The notes under the pieces are model-generated. The model was not told the DNA's origin. It made no database searches and saw only the letters and a list, made by a program, of their open reading frames with translations. A stretch of 64,000 nucleotides of DNA from Rhizobium sp. N324 (GTDB lineage: Bacteria > Pseudomonadota > Alphaproteobacteria > Rhizobiales > Rhizobiaceae), in NCBI RefSeq assembly GCF_001664485.1, contig NZ_CP013630.1:2483001-2547000 (forward strand). Direction: 5' to 3'. Shown here in pieces: positions 34,801-44,195 of the stretch (position 1 is its first letter; every line of letters starts with the position of its first letter). Position numbers and translations under genes: made by a program.

Positions 34801-34965
34801 CTGCGGCGATGCGCCGGGATAGCTGGTGGTGATGCTGAGCTGCGGCGGCGCGACCTTCGGATATTGCGCGACCGGCAGGAACGGCAGCGCGATCAGGCCT
34901 GCGATCGAGATGAAGATCGCAAAGACCCATGCAAGGATCGGGCGATCGATAAAGAAACGTGCCAT
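31813..34965 (-). CDS. RND multidrug efflux transporter (HAE1/AcrB type)
   Basis: 1050 residues, the normal length of AcrB/MexB transporters. It starts MARFFIDRPILAWVFAIFIS and has the twelve-helix layout with two large periplasmic loops. The charged residues of the proton relay appear in helix 4 as GILVDDAIVVVENVERLM, and the RND motif GxxLx-type stretch PLGVIGC near the C-terminus. It forms an inner-membrane trimer that exports drugs or metabolites with the adaptor encoded just upstream. No outer-membrane channel gene is adjacent, so a TolC-like protein elsewhere must serve. Five bases separate it from the adaptor gene. Confidence 0.95.
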   Translation of the reverse strand: MARFFIDRPILAWVFAIFISIAGLIALPFLPVAQYPKVAPPQLSITTSYPGASPQDIYQGVTRQIEEELNGVEHLSYFESTSDTSGAMTITATFAAGTDIDQASVDVQNAIRRVEPRLPQSVKDQGITVEEASSGFLMFISLTSTDGKTDEVALGDYLNRNVIGELRRLNGVGRAQLFASQRAMRIWIDPDKMVGLNLTASDISAAISAQNAQVAAGQIGAAPNPISQDLTATVLVKGQLTDSKEFGDIVLRANADGSNVRLRDVARIEEGSESYSFSTRLNGQPSAAIAIQLSSTGNAVNTSNLVKAKMEELSRFFPAGVEYSVPYDTSPFVSASIEKVAHTLAEAVALVFIVMLIFLQSFRYTIIPTLVVPVALLGTLAVMFAAGFSINVLTMFAMVLAIGILVDDAIVVVENVERLMAVEGLSPKEATKKAMRQITGAILGITLVLTCVFVPMAFFPGSTGIIYRQFSLTMVVSILFSAFLALSLTPALCATFLKPIKGHHEKKGIAGWFNRKFDRLTGRYSRTVEGLAKRSWRVMVVYLAVVVGLGYLFVNLPSSFVPDEDQGFLIVDVQGPPEASRNRTVASLESIEAIFKQEPAVENVVAIQGFSFSGQGPNAALVFVTLKDWAERGAGNSVQEISNRVNMQLFALKDATSFALSPPPIEGFGTTNGFTFRLQDRGAKGQAALTEAAGLLVGKASQNPIIAGIRPEGMPDSAQLVLVIDREKANTFGIAFADINSTITANLGSSYVNDFPNSGRMQRVIVQAQDKSRLQAEDLMKLNVRNASGGMVPLSSFAVAEWQKGPAQIVGYNGYPSVRISGAPAPGYSSGAAIAEMERLAAELPDGFGFEWTGQSLEELRSGSQAPFLFGLSILFVFLLLSGLYESWSIPLSVMLVVPLGVIGCVLAVMSRDMSNDIYFKVGLIAIIGLSAKNAILIVEFAKDGFAEGKSLMDAAIEGARLRFRPIIMTSLAFTLGVVPLAIATGPSAASQNAIGTGVLGGMISATVLAIFFVPVFFVFVLRLLRTKRPETVTEEVPAGQDAATATSPT

Positions 34966-34970
34966 CGATC

Positions 34971-36143
34971 TTACTCCGGCTTCCTGGCGTCACCGGAGGC
35001 GACTTCGCCGCTACGCCACTCCTCAGGCGCGACCTTGGCGCCAGGTTGCAGTTTCTGCACTCCGTCGACGACCAGGCGTTCGCCCGCGGACAGGCCGCTT
35101 TCGACCACCCATTCATTGCCAGAGGATTGACCGAGTTCGACATCGCGCGGCTGCGCCACGTCTCCCTCCTCGACGACATAGACCTGCGCCTTGCCATCGG
35201 CCGCGCGGATGACGGCGCGCTGCGGGATGAGGATCGCCTTCTCGCGGACGGCCTGCTCGATGCGGACCCTGACGTAAAGACCCGGCAGCAGATCGCCCTT
35301 GGGATTGGGGAATTCGGCGCGCAGGGTAACCTGGCCCGTCGTCGCATCGACCCTGGCGCTGCGGAAAAGCAGCTTTCCGGCTTGGCCGTAGACCGTGCCG
35401 TCGTCGAAGACCAGCTTGATGTCGGCTTTGCCTGCTTCCGTCGAGGCGAGGCTGCCGTTTTCGACCGCCCGCTTCAGCGCCAGCAACGCGCCGGAGGACT
35501 GCGTGAAGTCGGCATAGACGGGGTCGATCTGCTGGATCATCGCCAGCGCATCGCCGGCATCGGCCGTCACCAGCGCGCCTTCCGTCACCAGCGCACCGCC
35601 GATGATGCCTGATATCGGTGCCCGCACTTCGGTATAGCCGAGATTGATCTTCGCTTCGTCAAGTGCGGCCTGCGCCAGCGCGACATCGGCATCGGCCTGG
35701 GCAACGGCGACCGCCGCCGCATCATATTCGACCCCGCTTGCGACATCGCGGTCACGCAGCGATTTCTGCCGCTCCAGCTGCTGGCGGGCATTCAACTGCG
35801 TGGCCTTAGCACGCTCGAGGCTTGCTTCGGCGCTTGCGACGCGGACCCGAAATAGGGCGGGATCGATCCGATAGAGCACATCGCCCTGCTGAACGAGACT
35901 GCCCTGCTCGAAGACCCGTTCCTGCAGGATGCCTGAAACCCTGGCTCGCACCTCCGAAACCCGCGTCGCAGCAATCCGCCCGGGCAATTCGCTGACAACG
36001 GGAACCGGACGCGCATTCAGCGTCAGCACGCTGACGCCGACCGGCGGCATCGCGCCGCCTTCCTGAGCGTAAGCCGGCAAGCCGACGGCGAGGAACAGCG
36101 CCAGCGTTAGCGCATAACGCAATGATTTCGTATTAAAAAACAT
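34971..36143 (-). CDS. RND efflux periplasmic adaptor (MFP)
   Basis: 390 residues with signal peptide ending PAYA. Typical adaptor features follow: lipoyl/barrel-sandwich halves (TRVSEVRARVSGILQE and GYTEVRAPISGIIGG) around an alpha hairpin rich in Ala/Gln/Arg, then beta-barrel and membrane-proximal parts. ATG 36143 follows AGGAAGG by ten bases. The signal peptide lacks a lipobox cysteine, so it is probably soluble, unlike AcrA. Cotranscribed with the pump and divergent from tetR. Confidence 0.94.
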   Translation of the reverse strand: MFFNTKSLRYALTLALFLAVGLPAYAQEGGAMPPVGVSVLTLNARPVPVVSELPGRIAATRVSEVRARVSGILQERVFEQGSLVQQGDVLYRIDPALFRVRVASAEASLERAKATQLNARQQLERQKSLRDRDVASGVEYDAAAVAVAQADADVALAQAALDEAKINLGYTEVRAPISGIIGGALVTEGALVTADAGDALAMIQQIDPVYADFTQSSGALLALKRAVENGSLASTEAGKADIKLVFDDGTVYGQAGKLLFRSARVDATTGQVTLRAEFPNPKGDLLPGLYVRVRIEQAVREKAILIPQRAVIRAADGKAQVYVVEEGDVAQPRDVELGQSSGNEWVVESGLSAGERLVVDGVQKLQPGAKVAPEEWRSGEVASGDARKPE

Positions 36144-36250
36144 GTTCGTAAGCCTTCCTGACGGCCCCACTGAGGTCCAAAAAAGCACAGCCCGCCGACA
36201 TGACGTTCGGCGGGCCTCCTGGACCGACAGATAGTCGATCTCTTTTCGCT

Positions 36251-36283
36251 TTGCAAGATACCTACCGGTTGGTATGATAGCAA
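36251..36283. promoter_or_regulatory. Divergent promoters with a TetR-type operator
   Basis: An 18-base near-palindrome, ATACC-T-ACCGGT-T-GGTAT at 36258-36275, is a typical TetR-family operator. The rightward promoter TTGCAA (36251-36256) N16 TATGAT (36273-36278) and the leftward promoter TTGCTA (36278-36283) N17 TATCTT (36255-36260) both overlap it. A bound repressor would therefore block the tetR and pump promoters together. Confidence 0.75.
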
Positions 36284-36382
36284 CATCACTTTTCGCGGCG
36301 CCATAGCCCGGTGATCCCGGGAGTGATACTGATCCCCTCCGGTCTCCTCCTCGCGAATCTCATCTCGAACCCAGGTCATGCA

Positions 36383-36943
36383 TTGGTAGATAGCCCCCGC
36401 AACAGAAAGAAACAGCCGGATGTGGTGCGGCAGGCTCTCCTCGATTGCGCCACCAGGCTGGCGCTGGAGCACGGTCTGGCCGCCGTCAGCCTCCAGGCGG
36501 TCGCCACCGCCGCCGGCGTCACCAAGGGCGGCCTGTTTCATCATTTCCCGAATAAACAGGCTTTGGTGGAGGCCGTCTTCGACGGCATGATGGAAAGCTT
36601 CGACCGCGAAATCGATGAAGAGCTGGCAAGGGATAACGGCGGCCACGGCACATTCACCCGCGCCTATGTCCGCACCCTGTTTGCCGACCGCGCCCTCAAC
36701 AGCAGCCCATGGTCGGCGCAAACCATGACCGTTCTTGCCGATCCTTACTCCAAAAACCTCTGGCACAAATGGATCAATGACCGGCTCATCAGGCACGCCG
36801 CGACCGACACGGGAACGCGGCTCGAGATCGTTCGCCTGGCGGCCGACGGGGCCTGGCTGACCCATGTTCTGAGGCCCGACGATCAAGATGGATCCGACGA
36901 CACGGCTCTGCTGCAGGAGTTGATCGAGCTCACCGCGAAGTGA
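36383..36943 (+). CDS. TetR-family transcriptional regulator of the RND pump
   Basis: 186 residues if started at TTG 36383 (LVDSPRNRKKQPDVV); the frame also opens with a GTG at 36311, adding 24 hydrophobic residues unlike a TetR N-terminus. The helix-turn-helix is SLQAVATAAGVTKGGLFHHFPNK, the classic TetR recognition segment. The ligand domain follows to LLQELIELTAK. It faces the pump operon over a palindromic operator, so it most likely represses it and itself. The start codon is the uncertain point. Confidence 0.85.
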   Translation: MVDSPRNRKKQPDVVRQALLDCATRLALEHGLAAVSLQAVATAAGVTKGGLFHHFPNKQALVEAVFDGMMESFDREIDEELARDNGGHGTFTRAYVRTLFADRALNSSPWSAQTMTVLADPYSKNLWHKWINDRLIRHAATDTGTRLEIVRLAADGAWLTHVLRPDDQDGSDDTALLQELIELTAK

Positions 36944-36985
36944 CGGGCAACCGGCCTGTCACCGTCCGGCGCTCGCAAACCTACG

Positions 36986-37148
36986 AAAAAACCCCTCCCC
37001 AACCCCTCCCCACAAGGGGAAGGGCCTTAGATGCGGTGCCGGCGTACCCCATTTCATCGTTTCATCCGCGGAACGGCCGATGTCCGCCTCAGGTGGCGCC
37101 GCGCGTTAGTCCCTCCCCCTTGTGGGGAGGGGTTGGGGAGGGGTTTTT
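36986..37148. repeat. RIME-like palindromic repeat 2, bidirectional terminator
   Basis: Nearly perfect ~38-base inverted arms at 36986-37024 and 37111-37148, each containing CCCCTCCCC repeats, with A6 at the left end and T5 at the right. The runs of A and T at the outer ends give a poly-U tract to transcripts from both sides. It lies between the convergent tetR and FAD-oxidoreductase genes. Confidence 0.72.
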
Positions 37149-37170
37149 ACGACCGCCGGTTCCGTATCCC

Positions 37171-38610
37171 TCAGGCAGCCCGCACAGCTGCCGTCGGTTT
37201 CACGTTCTGGTTCATCCGGAACAGATTGTTCGGATCATAACGCCGCTTGATTTCGGCAAGCCGGTCGTAGTTGGCGCCATAGGCCATTTCCACCCGATCG
37301 GCCTCGTCCTCAGGCATGAAGTTGATATAGGCGGTACCCACGGCATGCGGCTTGGTTGCCTCGAAAAGCTCCCGCGCCCAGCCGATACAGCTTGCGTCCA
37401 TCCCCGTCTCGCGCCAGCGCGCATGCACATTCATGACGAAATGCGAGCTGCGCTGCGGAAAGGCGGTGGCTTCGGTGGGAATGCGGCCGGCCGCGCCGCC
37501 GACATGGCCGACGAAGATTTCGCATTCCGGGCCGGGCAACTGGCGCACGGCCTTGAGCAGCACCTCGATCGCCGCATCCGAGAGCGCGGCGAAATCCTGG
37601 CTTTTCCAGTAATTGCGCGCACCCGGCGTCAGCAACGGGTCGAATGCCTGCTGCCAGCCGGTAAACGGCACAGGGCCGACGACGTCGGCAATCGGTTTTC
37701 CGATCGCCCGCAATCTTTCCGTTGCTTTTTCCCCGGCCGCGATGTCTCCGCAATAACACATGGCAAGCACCACGACCTCCTTGCCGTGCCACTCGGCCGG
37801 CAGGAACGGCAGCGGCGGCGCCTGGCGCATCACCACCCAGCAAGTCAGTTCATCGGGCGCCGCTTCCAGCGCCTGCCGATATTCCCGCAGCACTTTCTCC
37901 GCGTCAGCGAAGGGATGCACCACCAGCCCGGCGAGGACCTCTGTCTTGAGCGGATTGAGCTGGAACTCGAAGGAGGTGACGACACCGAAATTACCGCCGC
38001 CGCCGCGCAGTGCCCAGAAGAGGTCCGGCCTTTCCGTCTCGCTCGCCTTGACCAGCTCGCCATCGGCCGTCACCACATCGACCGAGACCAGATTGTCGAT
38101 CGTCAACCCGAATTTGCGGGTCAGCCAGCCGAAACCGCCGCCGAGCGTCAGGCCGGCGATGCCGGTCGTCGAATTGATGCCGGTCGGCAGCACCAGACCG
38201 AAGGCCTGCGTTTCCTGGTCGATATCGGCAAGCGTTGCCCCCGGCTCGATCCTGGCGCGGCGCGTCTCCGGGTCGACCCGCACCGATTTCATCGCCGACA
38301 GGTCGATGACGACGCCGCCATCGCACACCGCGTTGCCCGCAATGCCGTGGCCGCCGCCGCGCACCGAAACGAGCAGATTGTTGTCGCGTGCAAACCGCAC
38401 GGCGCGCACGACATCGGCAGCACCGGCGCAACGCGCGATAAGCCCGGGCCGACGATCGATCATCGCATTCCAGATCGCCCGCGCTTCGTTGTAATCCATG
38501 TCTTTATTGGTCAGGAGATTGCCGCGAAATCCGGCGGCAAACGCATCGATGGCCACATCATTGACCATCGTCTGCCCCTTTTGCAGGGTCGTCAGGTTCA
38601 AATTGTCCAT
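37171..38610 (-). CDS. FAD-binding berberine-bridge-type oxidoreductase
   Basis: 479 residues, ATG 38610 after GGAGG. The flavin-attachment motif RGGGHGIAG (H88) and the substrate-side GGGFGWLTRKFG are present, and the C-terminal BBE segment reads YDPNNLFRMNQNVKP. In many relatives a cysteine near the second motif also binds FAD; here the equivalent position is Ile (GLTIDN), so attachment is probably through one residue only. Its oxidised substrate is unknown. Cytoplasmic, no signal peptide. Confidence 0.85.
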   Translation of the reverse strand: MDNLNLTTLQKGQTMVNDVAIDAFAAGFRGNLLTNKDMDYNEARAIWNAMIDRRPGLIARCAGAADVVRAVRFARDNNLLVSVRGGGHGIAGNAVCDGGVVIDLSAMKSVRVDPETRRARIEPGATLADIDQETQAFGLVLPTGINSTTGIAGLTLGGGFGWLTRKFGLTIDNLVSVDVVTADGELVKASETERPDLFWALRGGGGNFGVVTSFEFQLNPLKTEVLAGLVVHPFADAEKVLREYRQALEAAPDELTCWVVMRQAPPLPFLPAEWHGKEVVVLAMCYCGDIAAGEKATERLRAIGKPIADVVGPVPFTGWQQAFDPLLTPGARNYWKSQDFAALSDAAIEVLLKAVRQLPGPECEIFVGHVGGAAGRIPTEATAFPQRSSHFVMNVHARWRETGMDASCIGWARELFEATKPHAVGTAYINFMPEDEADRVEMAYGANYDRLAEIKRRYDPNNLFRMNQNVKPTAAVRAA

Positions 38611-38749
38611 GATTTCCTCCATGCGACCGGCGCCCCGCACCGTCGCGGCGGCATATTGCGCCTGCGGTGATCGCCAAACAAGTTTTCCAAAAGGATTAGC
38701 TAGTTGCTTCCGCCGCGATGAGGCTCCATGCAAAGAACGCATCTTGTGT

Positions 38750-38943
38750 GCCGTGGATACCCCCCTCTGCCCTGCCGGGCACTCCCCCACAAGTGGGGAG
38801 ATTGGATGGGCGCGATGGCTCACTCAAGCAACGACCGCACAAATACGCTGGTACAGTAAAGAGGGAGCGACGATCCAGCCTCATGCCGATCTCCCTCCTT
38901 GTGGGGGAGATGCCCGGCAGGGCAGAGGGGGTTACCCCACGGC
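38750..38943. repeat. RIME-like large palindromic repeat 3
   Basis: Arms of about 53 bases at 38750-38802 and 38888-38943, inverted copies containing CTCTGCCCTGCCGGGCA and CCCCCACAAG, around an ~85-base centre. It fills most of the gap between the divergent FAD-oxidoreductase and dme genes. Confidence 0.72.
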
Positions 38944-39051
38944 ACAACCTAGTCCTCTCGAAAACTTCGCCCATCCCCCATTTCCATACTGTCGCCCGTA
39001 TCCGATTGATGTATGGAGGGAACTCCCAAAAAGACGTGCACGGAGGCGGCA

Positions 39052-41364
39052 ATGGATAACCAGGAAAAATCCAAGACGGACAAGAACCTGACAAGCGGCG
39101 ATCTCGACGAGCAGGCGCTGTTTTTCCACCGCTATCCCCGCCCCGGCAAGCTGGAGATCCAGGCAACCAAGCCGCTCGGCAACCAGCGCGACCTGGCGCT
39201 CGCCTATTCGCCGGGCGTTGCCGCCCCTTGCCTTGCCATCCGCGACAATCCTGAGATGGCGGCTGAATATACCTCGCGCGCCAATCTCGTCGCCGTCATC
39301 TCCAACGGCACCGCCGTGCTCGGCCTCGGCAATATCGGTCCGCTGGCCTCGAAGCCGGTGATGGAGGGCAAGGCCGTGCTCTTCAAGAAGTTCGCCGGCA
39401 TCGATGTCTTCGATATCGAGATCGACGCGGCAAGCGTCGAGCAGATGGTCTCGACGGTCAGCTCGCTGGAGCCGACCTTCGGCGGCATCAATCTCGAAGA
39501 CATCAAGGCGCCGGAATGTTTCGAGGTCGAGCGGCGCCTGCGCGAGAAGATGAAGATCCCGGTTTTCCACGACGACCAGCACGGCACGGCGATCATCGTC
39601 GCCGCCGCGATCCTGAACGGGCTGGAACTTGCCGGCAAGGCGATCGAGAACGTCAAGATCGTCGCCTCAGGCGCCGGTGCGGCCGCGCTTGCCTGCCTCA
39701 ACCTCTTGGTGATCCTCGGGGCAAAACGCGAAAACATCTGGGTTCACGATCTCGAAGGCCTCGTCTACGAGGGCCGCACCGAGCTGATGGACGAATGGAA
39801 ATCCGTCTACGCCCAGAAGAGCGACACGCGCACGCTCGCCGAAAATATCGGCGGCGCCGACGTCTTCCTCGGCCTGTCGGCCGCCGGCGTGCTGAAGCCG
39901 GAATTGCTGGCGCAGATGGCCGACAAGCCGCTGATCATGGCGCTCGCCAATCCGACGCCAGAAATCATGCCCGATCTCGCCCGTGCCGCCCGTCCCGACG
40001 CGATGATCTGCACCGGTCGCTCGGATTTCGCCAACCAGGTCAACAACGTCCTCTGCTTCCCCTATATCTTCCGCGGCGCACTCGATTGCGGTGCCGAGAC
40101 GATCAACGAGGAAATGAAGATGGCGGCCGTGCGCGCCATCGCAGCCCTCGCCCGCGAGGAACCGTCGGACGTCGCCGCCCGCGCCTATTCCGGCGAAACG
40201 CCGGTCTTCGGCCCGGATTACCTGATCCCCTCGCCCTTCGATCCGCGCCTGATCCTGCGCATCGCGCCTGCCGTTGCCAAGGCTGCCGAACAGAGCGGCG
40301 TGGCGCGCCGCCCGATCCAGGATTTCGACGCCTATCTCGACCAGTTGAACCGCTTCGTCTTCCGCTCCGGCTTCGTCATGAAGCCGATCTTCACCGCGGC
40401 CAAGGCCGCCGAGCGCAAGCGCGTCATCTTCTCCGAAGGTGAAGACGAGCGTGTGCTGCGCGCCGCCCAGGTTCTGCTGGAGGAAGGCCTTGCCGACCCG
40501 ATCCTCATCGGCCGCCCGCAGGTCATCGAGACGCGCCTGAAGCGCTACGGCCTGCGTATCCGGCCGCTGCAGGATTTCGAGGTCATCAACCCCGAGGACG
40601 ATCCGCGCTTCCGCGAATATGTCGATCTCTATTTCTCCCTCGTCGGCCGCCGCGGCGTCATTCCCGAAGCCGCCCGTACCATCGTGCGCACCAACACCAC
40701 CGTCATCGGCGCGCTCGCGCTGAGGCGCGGCGAAGCCGATGCGTTGATCTGCGGACTCGAAGGCCGCTATGAAAAGCATCTGCGCGACGTCCGCCAGATC
40801 ATCGGCAAACGCAAGAATGTCCGTGATTTCTCCGCCCTCAGCCTGATGATCTCGCAGCGCGGTGCCACCTTCTTCACCGACACCTACGTCACCTTCAACC
40901 CGAGCGCCGAGGAGGTTGCTGAGGCAACGGTGCTGGCGGCCGAGGAAATCCGCCGTTTCGGCATCACCCCGCGCGCCGCCCTCGTCTCGCACTCCAACTT
41001 CGGCTCGCGCGAATCCGAAAGCGCTACGAAGATGCGCAATGCCCTGCAGCTCGTGCGCGAGACTGCCCCCGATCTCGAGGTCGACGGCGAAATGCACGGC
41101 GAAAGCGCCATCACCGAGGCGCTGCGCAAGCGTGTCATGCCGGATACGACGCTGCATGACGAGGCGAACCTGCTGGTCTTCCCGAACCTCGACGCCGCCA
41201 ACATCACGCTCGGCGTCGTCAAGTCGATGACCGATGGTCTGCATGTCGGCCCGATCCTGCTCGGCACCGCCCTGCCCGCCCATATCCTCGCCCCCTCGGT
41301 CACCTCCCGCGGCGTCGTCAATATGGCCGCACTGGCCGTCGTCGAGGCATCGCAGCCGGCGTAA
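39052..41364 (+). CDS. dme: Malic enzyme (Dme-type) with phosphotransacetylase-like domain
   Basis: 770 residues, ATG 39052 after GGAGG. The first ~430 form a malic enzyme: catalytic [12 protein letters not shown](P)-binding [10 protein letters not shown]. The rest is a phosphotransacetylase-like domain (from about 440, [17 protein letters not shown]), catalytically silent in known rhizobial enzymes. Malate is converted to pyruvate plus CO2 with NAD(P)H. The length equals the S. meliloti NAD-dependent Dme as I recall it, the enzyme needed for nitrogen fixation on dicarboxylates; coenzyme preference cannot be read directly. Confidence 0.92.
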   Translation: MDNQEKSKTDKNLTSGDLDEQALFFHRYPRPGKLEIQATKPLGNQRDLALAYSPGVAAPCLAIRDNPEMAAEYTSRANLVAVISNGTAVLGLGNIGPLASKPVMEGKAVLFKKFAGIDVFDIEIDAASVEQMVSTVSSLEPTFGGINLEDIKAPECFEVERRLREKMKIPVFHDDQHGTAIIVAAAILNGLELAGKAIENVKIVASGAGAAALACLNLLVILGAKRENIWVHDLEGLVYEGRTELMDEWKSVYAQKSDTRTLAENIGGADVFLGLSAAGVLKPELLAQMADKPLIMALANPTPEIMPDLARAARPDAMICTGRSDFANQVNNVLCFPYIFRGALDCGAETINEEMKMAAVRAIAALAREEPSDVAARAYSGETPVFGPDYLIPSPFDPRLILRIAPAVAKAAEQSGVARRPIQDFDAYLDQLNRFVFRSGFVMKPIFTAAKAAERKRVIFSEGEDERVLRAAQVLLEEGLADPILIGRPQVIETRLKRYGLRIRPLQDFEVINPEDDPRFREYVDLYFSLVGRRGVIPEAARTIVRTNTTVIGALALRRGEADALICGLEGRYEKHLRDVRQIIGKRKNVRDFSALSLMISQRGATFFTDTYVTFNPSAEEVAEATVLAAEEIRRFGITPRAALVSHSNFGSRESESATKMRNALQLVRETAPDLEVDGEMHGESAITEALRKRVMPDTTLHDEANLLVFPNLDAANITLGVVKSMTDGLHVGPILLGTALPAHILAPSVTSRGVVNMAALAVVEASQPA

Positions 41365-41381
41365 GCCGGCTGCGGCCAACG

Positions 41382-41915
41382 TCAGCCACCGGCGATCGAC
41401 AGGCGTCCTCTATCCGCGAGCGCGTCCGCGCGCTCGTTGCCGGCAATCCCTGAATGCCCCTTGCACCAGGCAATGGTCACCAGGGCGTTTTGGCATAGCT
41501 GAAGATCGACCGCTTTCCAAAGGTCCGCATTGTCGATCGTTCGCCTTCGCCCCTGTCCATTCGGGCTACTTTTCTTCCAGCCGTTGTTCTTCCAGATATG
41601 CCGCCGGCTGTTGCAGCCTTTGACGGCATAGACGGAATCGGACCAGATGATCGCGGGTTCGCCGGCTGTTTGGCTGTTGATCCACATGGCGGCCCTGAGA
41701 ACGGCGGTCAATTCCATGGAATTATTGCTGGAATCGTCGACGCCACCGAAGTCGGAGGCGATTTCCGCCGCATCGCGATAAGCGACAAACGACCAGCCTC
41801 CATGCCCGGAACCGGGCTCATAACAACCGTCCGCGAAGAGGTGAAGGCCGTGTTGGGCTTCCGTCACGCCTGATATCGGCGCAAAGGATCGGATCTCGTC
41901 GGGGATGCCTGTCAT
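41382..41915 (-). CDS. RNase HI family protein
   Basis: 177 residues, start ATG 41915. The four acidic catalytic residues appear as FADGCYEPG, SMELTAVLRA, WSDSVYAVKG and NERADALAD. RNase HI cuts the RNA strand of RNA:DNA hybrids. Compared with E. coli RnhA (155 residues) it has an extra N-terminal ~23 residues. It lies 17 bases from the dme stop codon in the opposite direction. Other rnhA copies may exist in the genome, so it may not be the main enzyme. Confidence 0.85.
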   Translation of the reverse strand: MTGIPDEIRSFAPISGVTEAQHGLHLFADGCYEPGSGHGGWSFVAYRDAAEIASDFGGVDDSSNNSMELTAVLRAAMWINSQTAGEPAIIWSDSVYAVKGCNSRRHIWKNNGWKKSSPNGQGRRRTIDNADLWKAVDLQLCQNALVTIAWCKGHSGIAGNERADALADRGRLSIAGG

Positions 41916-42068
41916 TTTCACCGCGTCTCTGGCGATTGCTGGATAAGATCAGGAAAATACGCTAATATTTTCTCTGAGCTTATTAAGAGAAATCCGTTAA
42001 GGGAAAACGCGCGGCCGATTGAAGTCGCATTCGACCCACCGACCGTTTGCTCATTCCGGGACGACGCC

Positions 42069-43160
42069 GTGAAACGCCGAAACCTGTCTCTCGCCCTTCT
42101 TCTCGCCTTCGCAGCGCCCGCCGTCGCGCAGACCAATGCCATCTGTGAGGACCTGCGCGGCCGTCTCGCCGACCTGCCGCGATCGATCGGCAATAGCAAC
42201 GGCCCGGAAGCACGCCAATATGCCAGTGCCATGGCCGAGCAGAACCTCGAGCTGCGCAAGGTGCGCAACGACCTGCGCAGTTACGGCTGCACCTCGGGCA
42301 GCATGGTGGTGATCGGCGGCGAGAATGCCGATTATTGCACCGAGCTGTCGCAGGCCGAAGGCCGGATGATCGACAATATCGCTTATCTCCAGGACCGCCG
42401 CGACGAGCTGGCCGACCGGAACAGCGCCGATGACGACCGCCGCGAACTGATGGCCGCGCTCGACAGCAACGGCTGCAACAGCGAGAACTTCTATGCGCCT
42501 TCCGCGCGCGGTGCCGGCGAGCCTGCCCCGAGCGTCGAGGAGCAGGCGATGCGTTCCGATACCTTCATTCCGCTCGGCGGCGGCGAGGAGGCCGACCCGC
42601 ATTACGGCCTGCCGCGGGCCGATATGCTGTCGCCGGTCAGCACCATGTGCGTGCGCAGCTGCGACGGCGGCTTCTTCCCGATCAGCTCGAACACCACCTC
42701 GGTTGATTTCGGCCGCGACGCCCAGACCTGCGCCAAGATGTGCCCCGGCATCGAGACCGAACTCTTCTATCGCGAGGTGACGAGCACGGAGGCCTCGAAC
42801 ATGATCTCGGTCGCAACCGGCACGCCCTACAGCGCCATGAAGAACGCCTTCGCCTACAAGAACCGCGCGCCCGGTGAAAAGAACACCTGCGCGTGCAATC
42901 TCACCGCCTATTTCGACGAGATGCGCGGCAAGCAGGCGGTCAGCCAACCGCCGCAGCAGGGCTCGATCACCACCATCCGCACCAATCCGCCGATCAAGGA
43001 GACCGCGACAACGGCCGCGCCGCAGTCATCGGTGCCTGAGCGCCCTTACGATCCCACGCAGAACAAGGTCCGTCAGGTCGGCCCGCAGTTCCTCGCCGGC
43101 GACCAGGGCTCGATTGATCTTGCCAATCCCGCAGCACCTGGCCCCCAACCGCAGCAGTAG
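42069..43160 (+). CDS. DUF2865 family exported protein
   Basis: 363 residues with GTG start and signal peptide ending AAPAVA. Multiple cysteines are evenly placed (CEDL, YGCTSG, YCTEL, NGCNSE, MCVRSCDGG, TCAKMCPG, NTCACN), suggesting disulfides. A central segment MCVRSCDGGFFPISSNTT through QTCAKMCPGIETELFY is the DUF2865 core. The tail from ~310 is Pro/Gln-rich. The family is common in Rhizobiales, function unknown, probably periplasmic or surface-associated. Confidence 0.8.
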   Translation: MKRRNLSLALLLAFAAPAVAQTNAICEDLRGRLADLPRSIGNSNGPEARQYASAMAEQNLELRKVRNDLRSYGCTSGSMVVIGGENADYCTELSQAEGRMIDNIAYLQDRRDELADRNSADDDRRELMAALDSNGCNSENFYAPSARGAGEPAPSVEEQAMRSDTFIPLGGGEEADPHYGLPRADMLSPVSTMCVRSCDGGFFPISSNTTSVDFGRDAQTCAKMCPGIETELFYREVTSTEASNMISVATGTPYSAMKNAFAYKNRAPGEKNTCACNLTAYFDEMRGKQAVSQPPQQGSITTIRTNPPIKETATTAAPQSSVPERPYDPTQNKVRQVGPQFLAGDQGSIDLANPAAPGPQPQQ

Positions 43161-43178
43161 CCGCAGCAGCAGTGATGG

Positions 43179-43916
<738 letters not shown>

Positions 43917-43921
43917 CTATC

Positions 43922-44092
43922 TTGCCAGGCCGGTCTTCTGACTTGGCGTCATCCGTCTGCCGCAGCCTTCCCGGCAAAAGCCAGTGGCATATGAAGCGGC
44001 AGGCGTCGGCCTTACAGCGTTGGGCACGTTCCGGTCTTGCACCGGATTCCCGATTCTCCCGCCTGGATGGCAGGCACCTGACGCCGCATCTA
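43922..44092 (-). promoter_or_regulatory. Cobalamin riboswitch upstream of bluB
   Basis: Read on the minus strand, the region shows the ordered cobalamin aptamer elements: an opening GGCGTCAGGTGCCTGCC, a GGGAATCCGGTGCAAGACCG hairpin, CGTGCCCAACGCTGTAAGG, GCCACTGG, CCGGGAAGGC, GGATGACGCCAAGTCAGAAG and ACCGGCCTGGC (the B12-box-like part). It ends 47 bases before the bluB start, in a leader with no T run. Control is therefore probably at translation initiation, by ribosome-site sequestration. Confidence 0.9.
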
Positions 44093-44195
44093 TTTCAGCA
44101 AAACAGCGCCACCGCAAGCCGGCTCTCACATCGCATTCAAACTGCCTGCGACATCGACTTCATGGACAGGCGGGTGTCGCTGCCCTAGAAATGAA

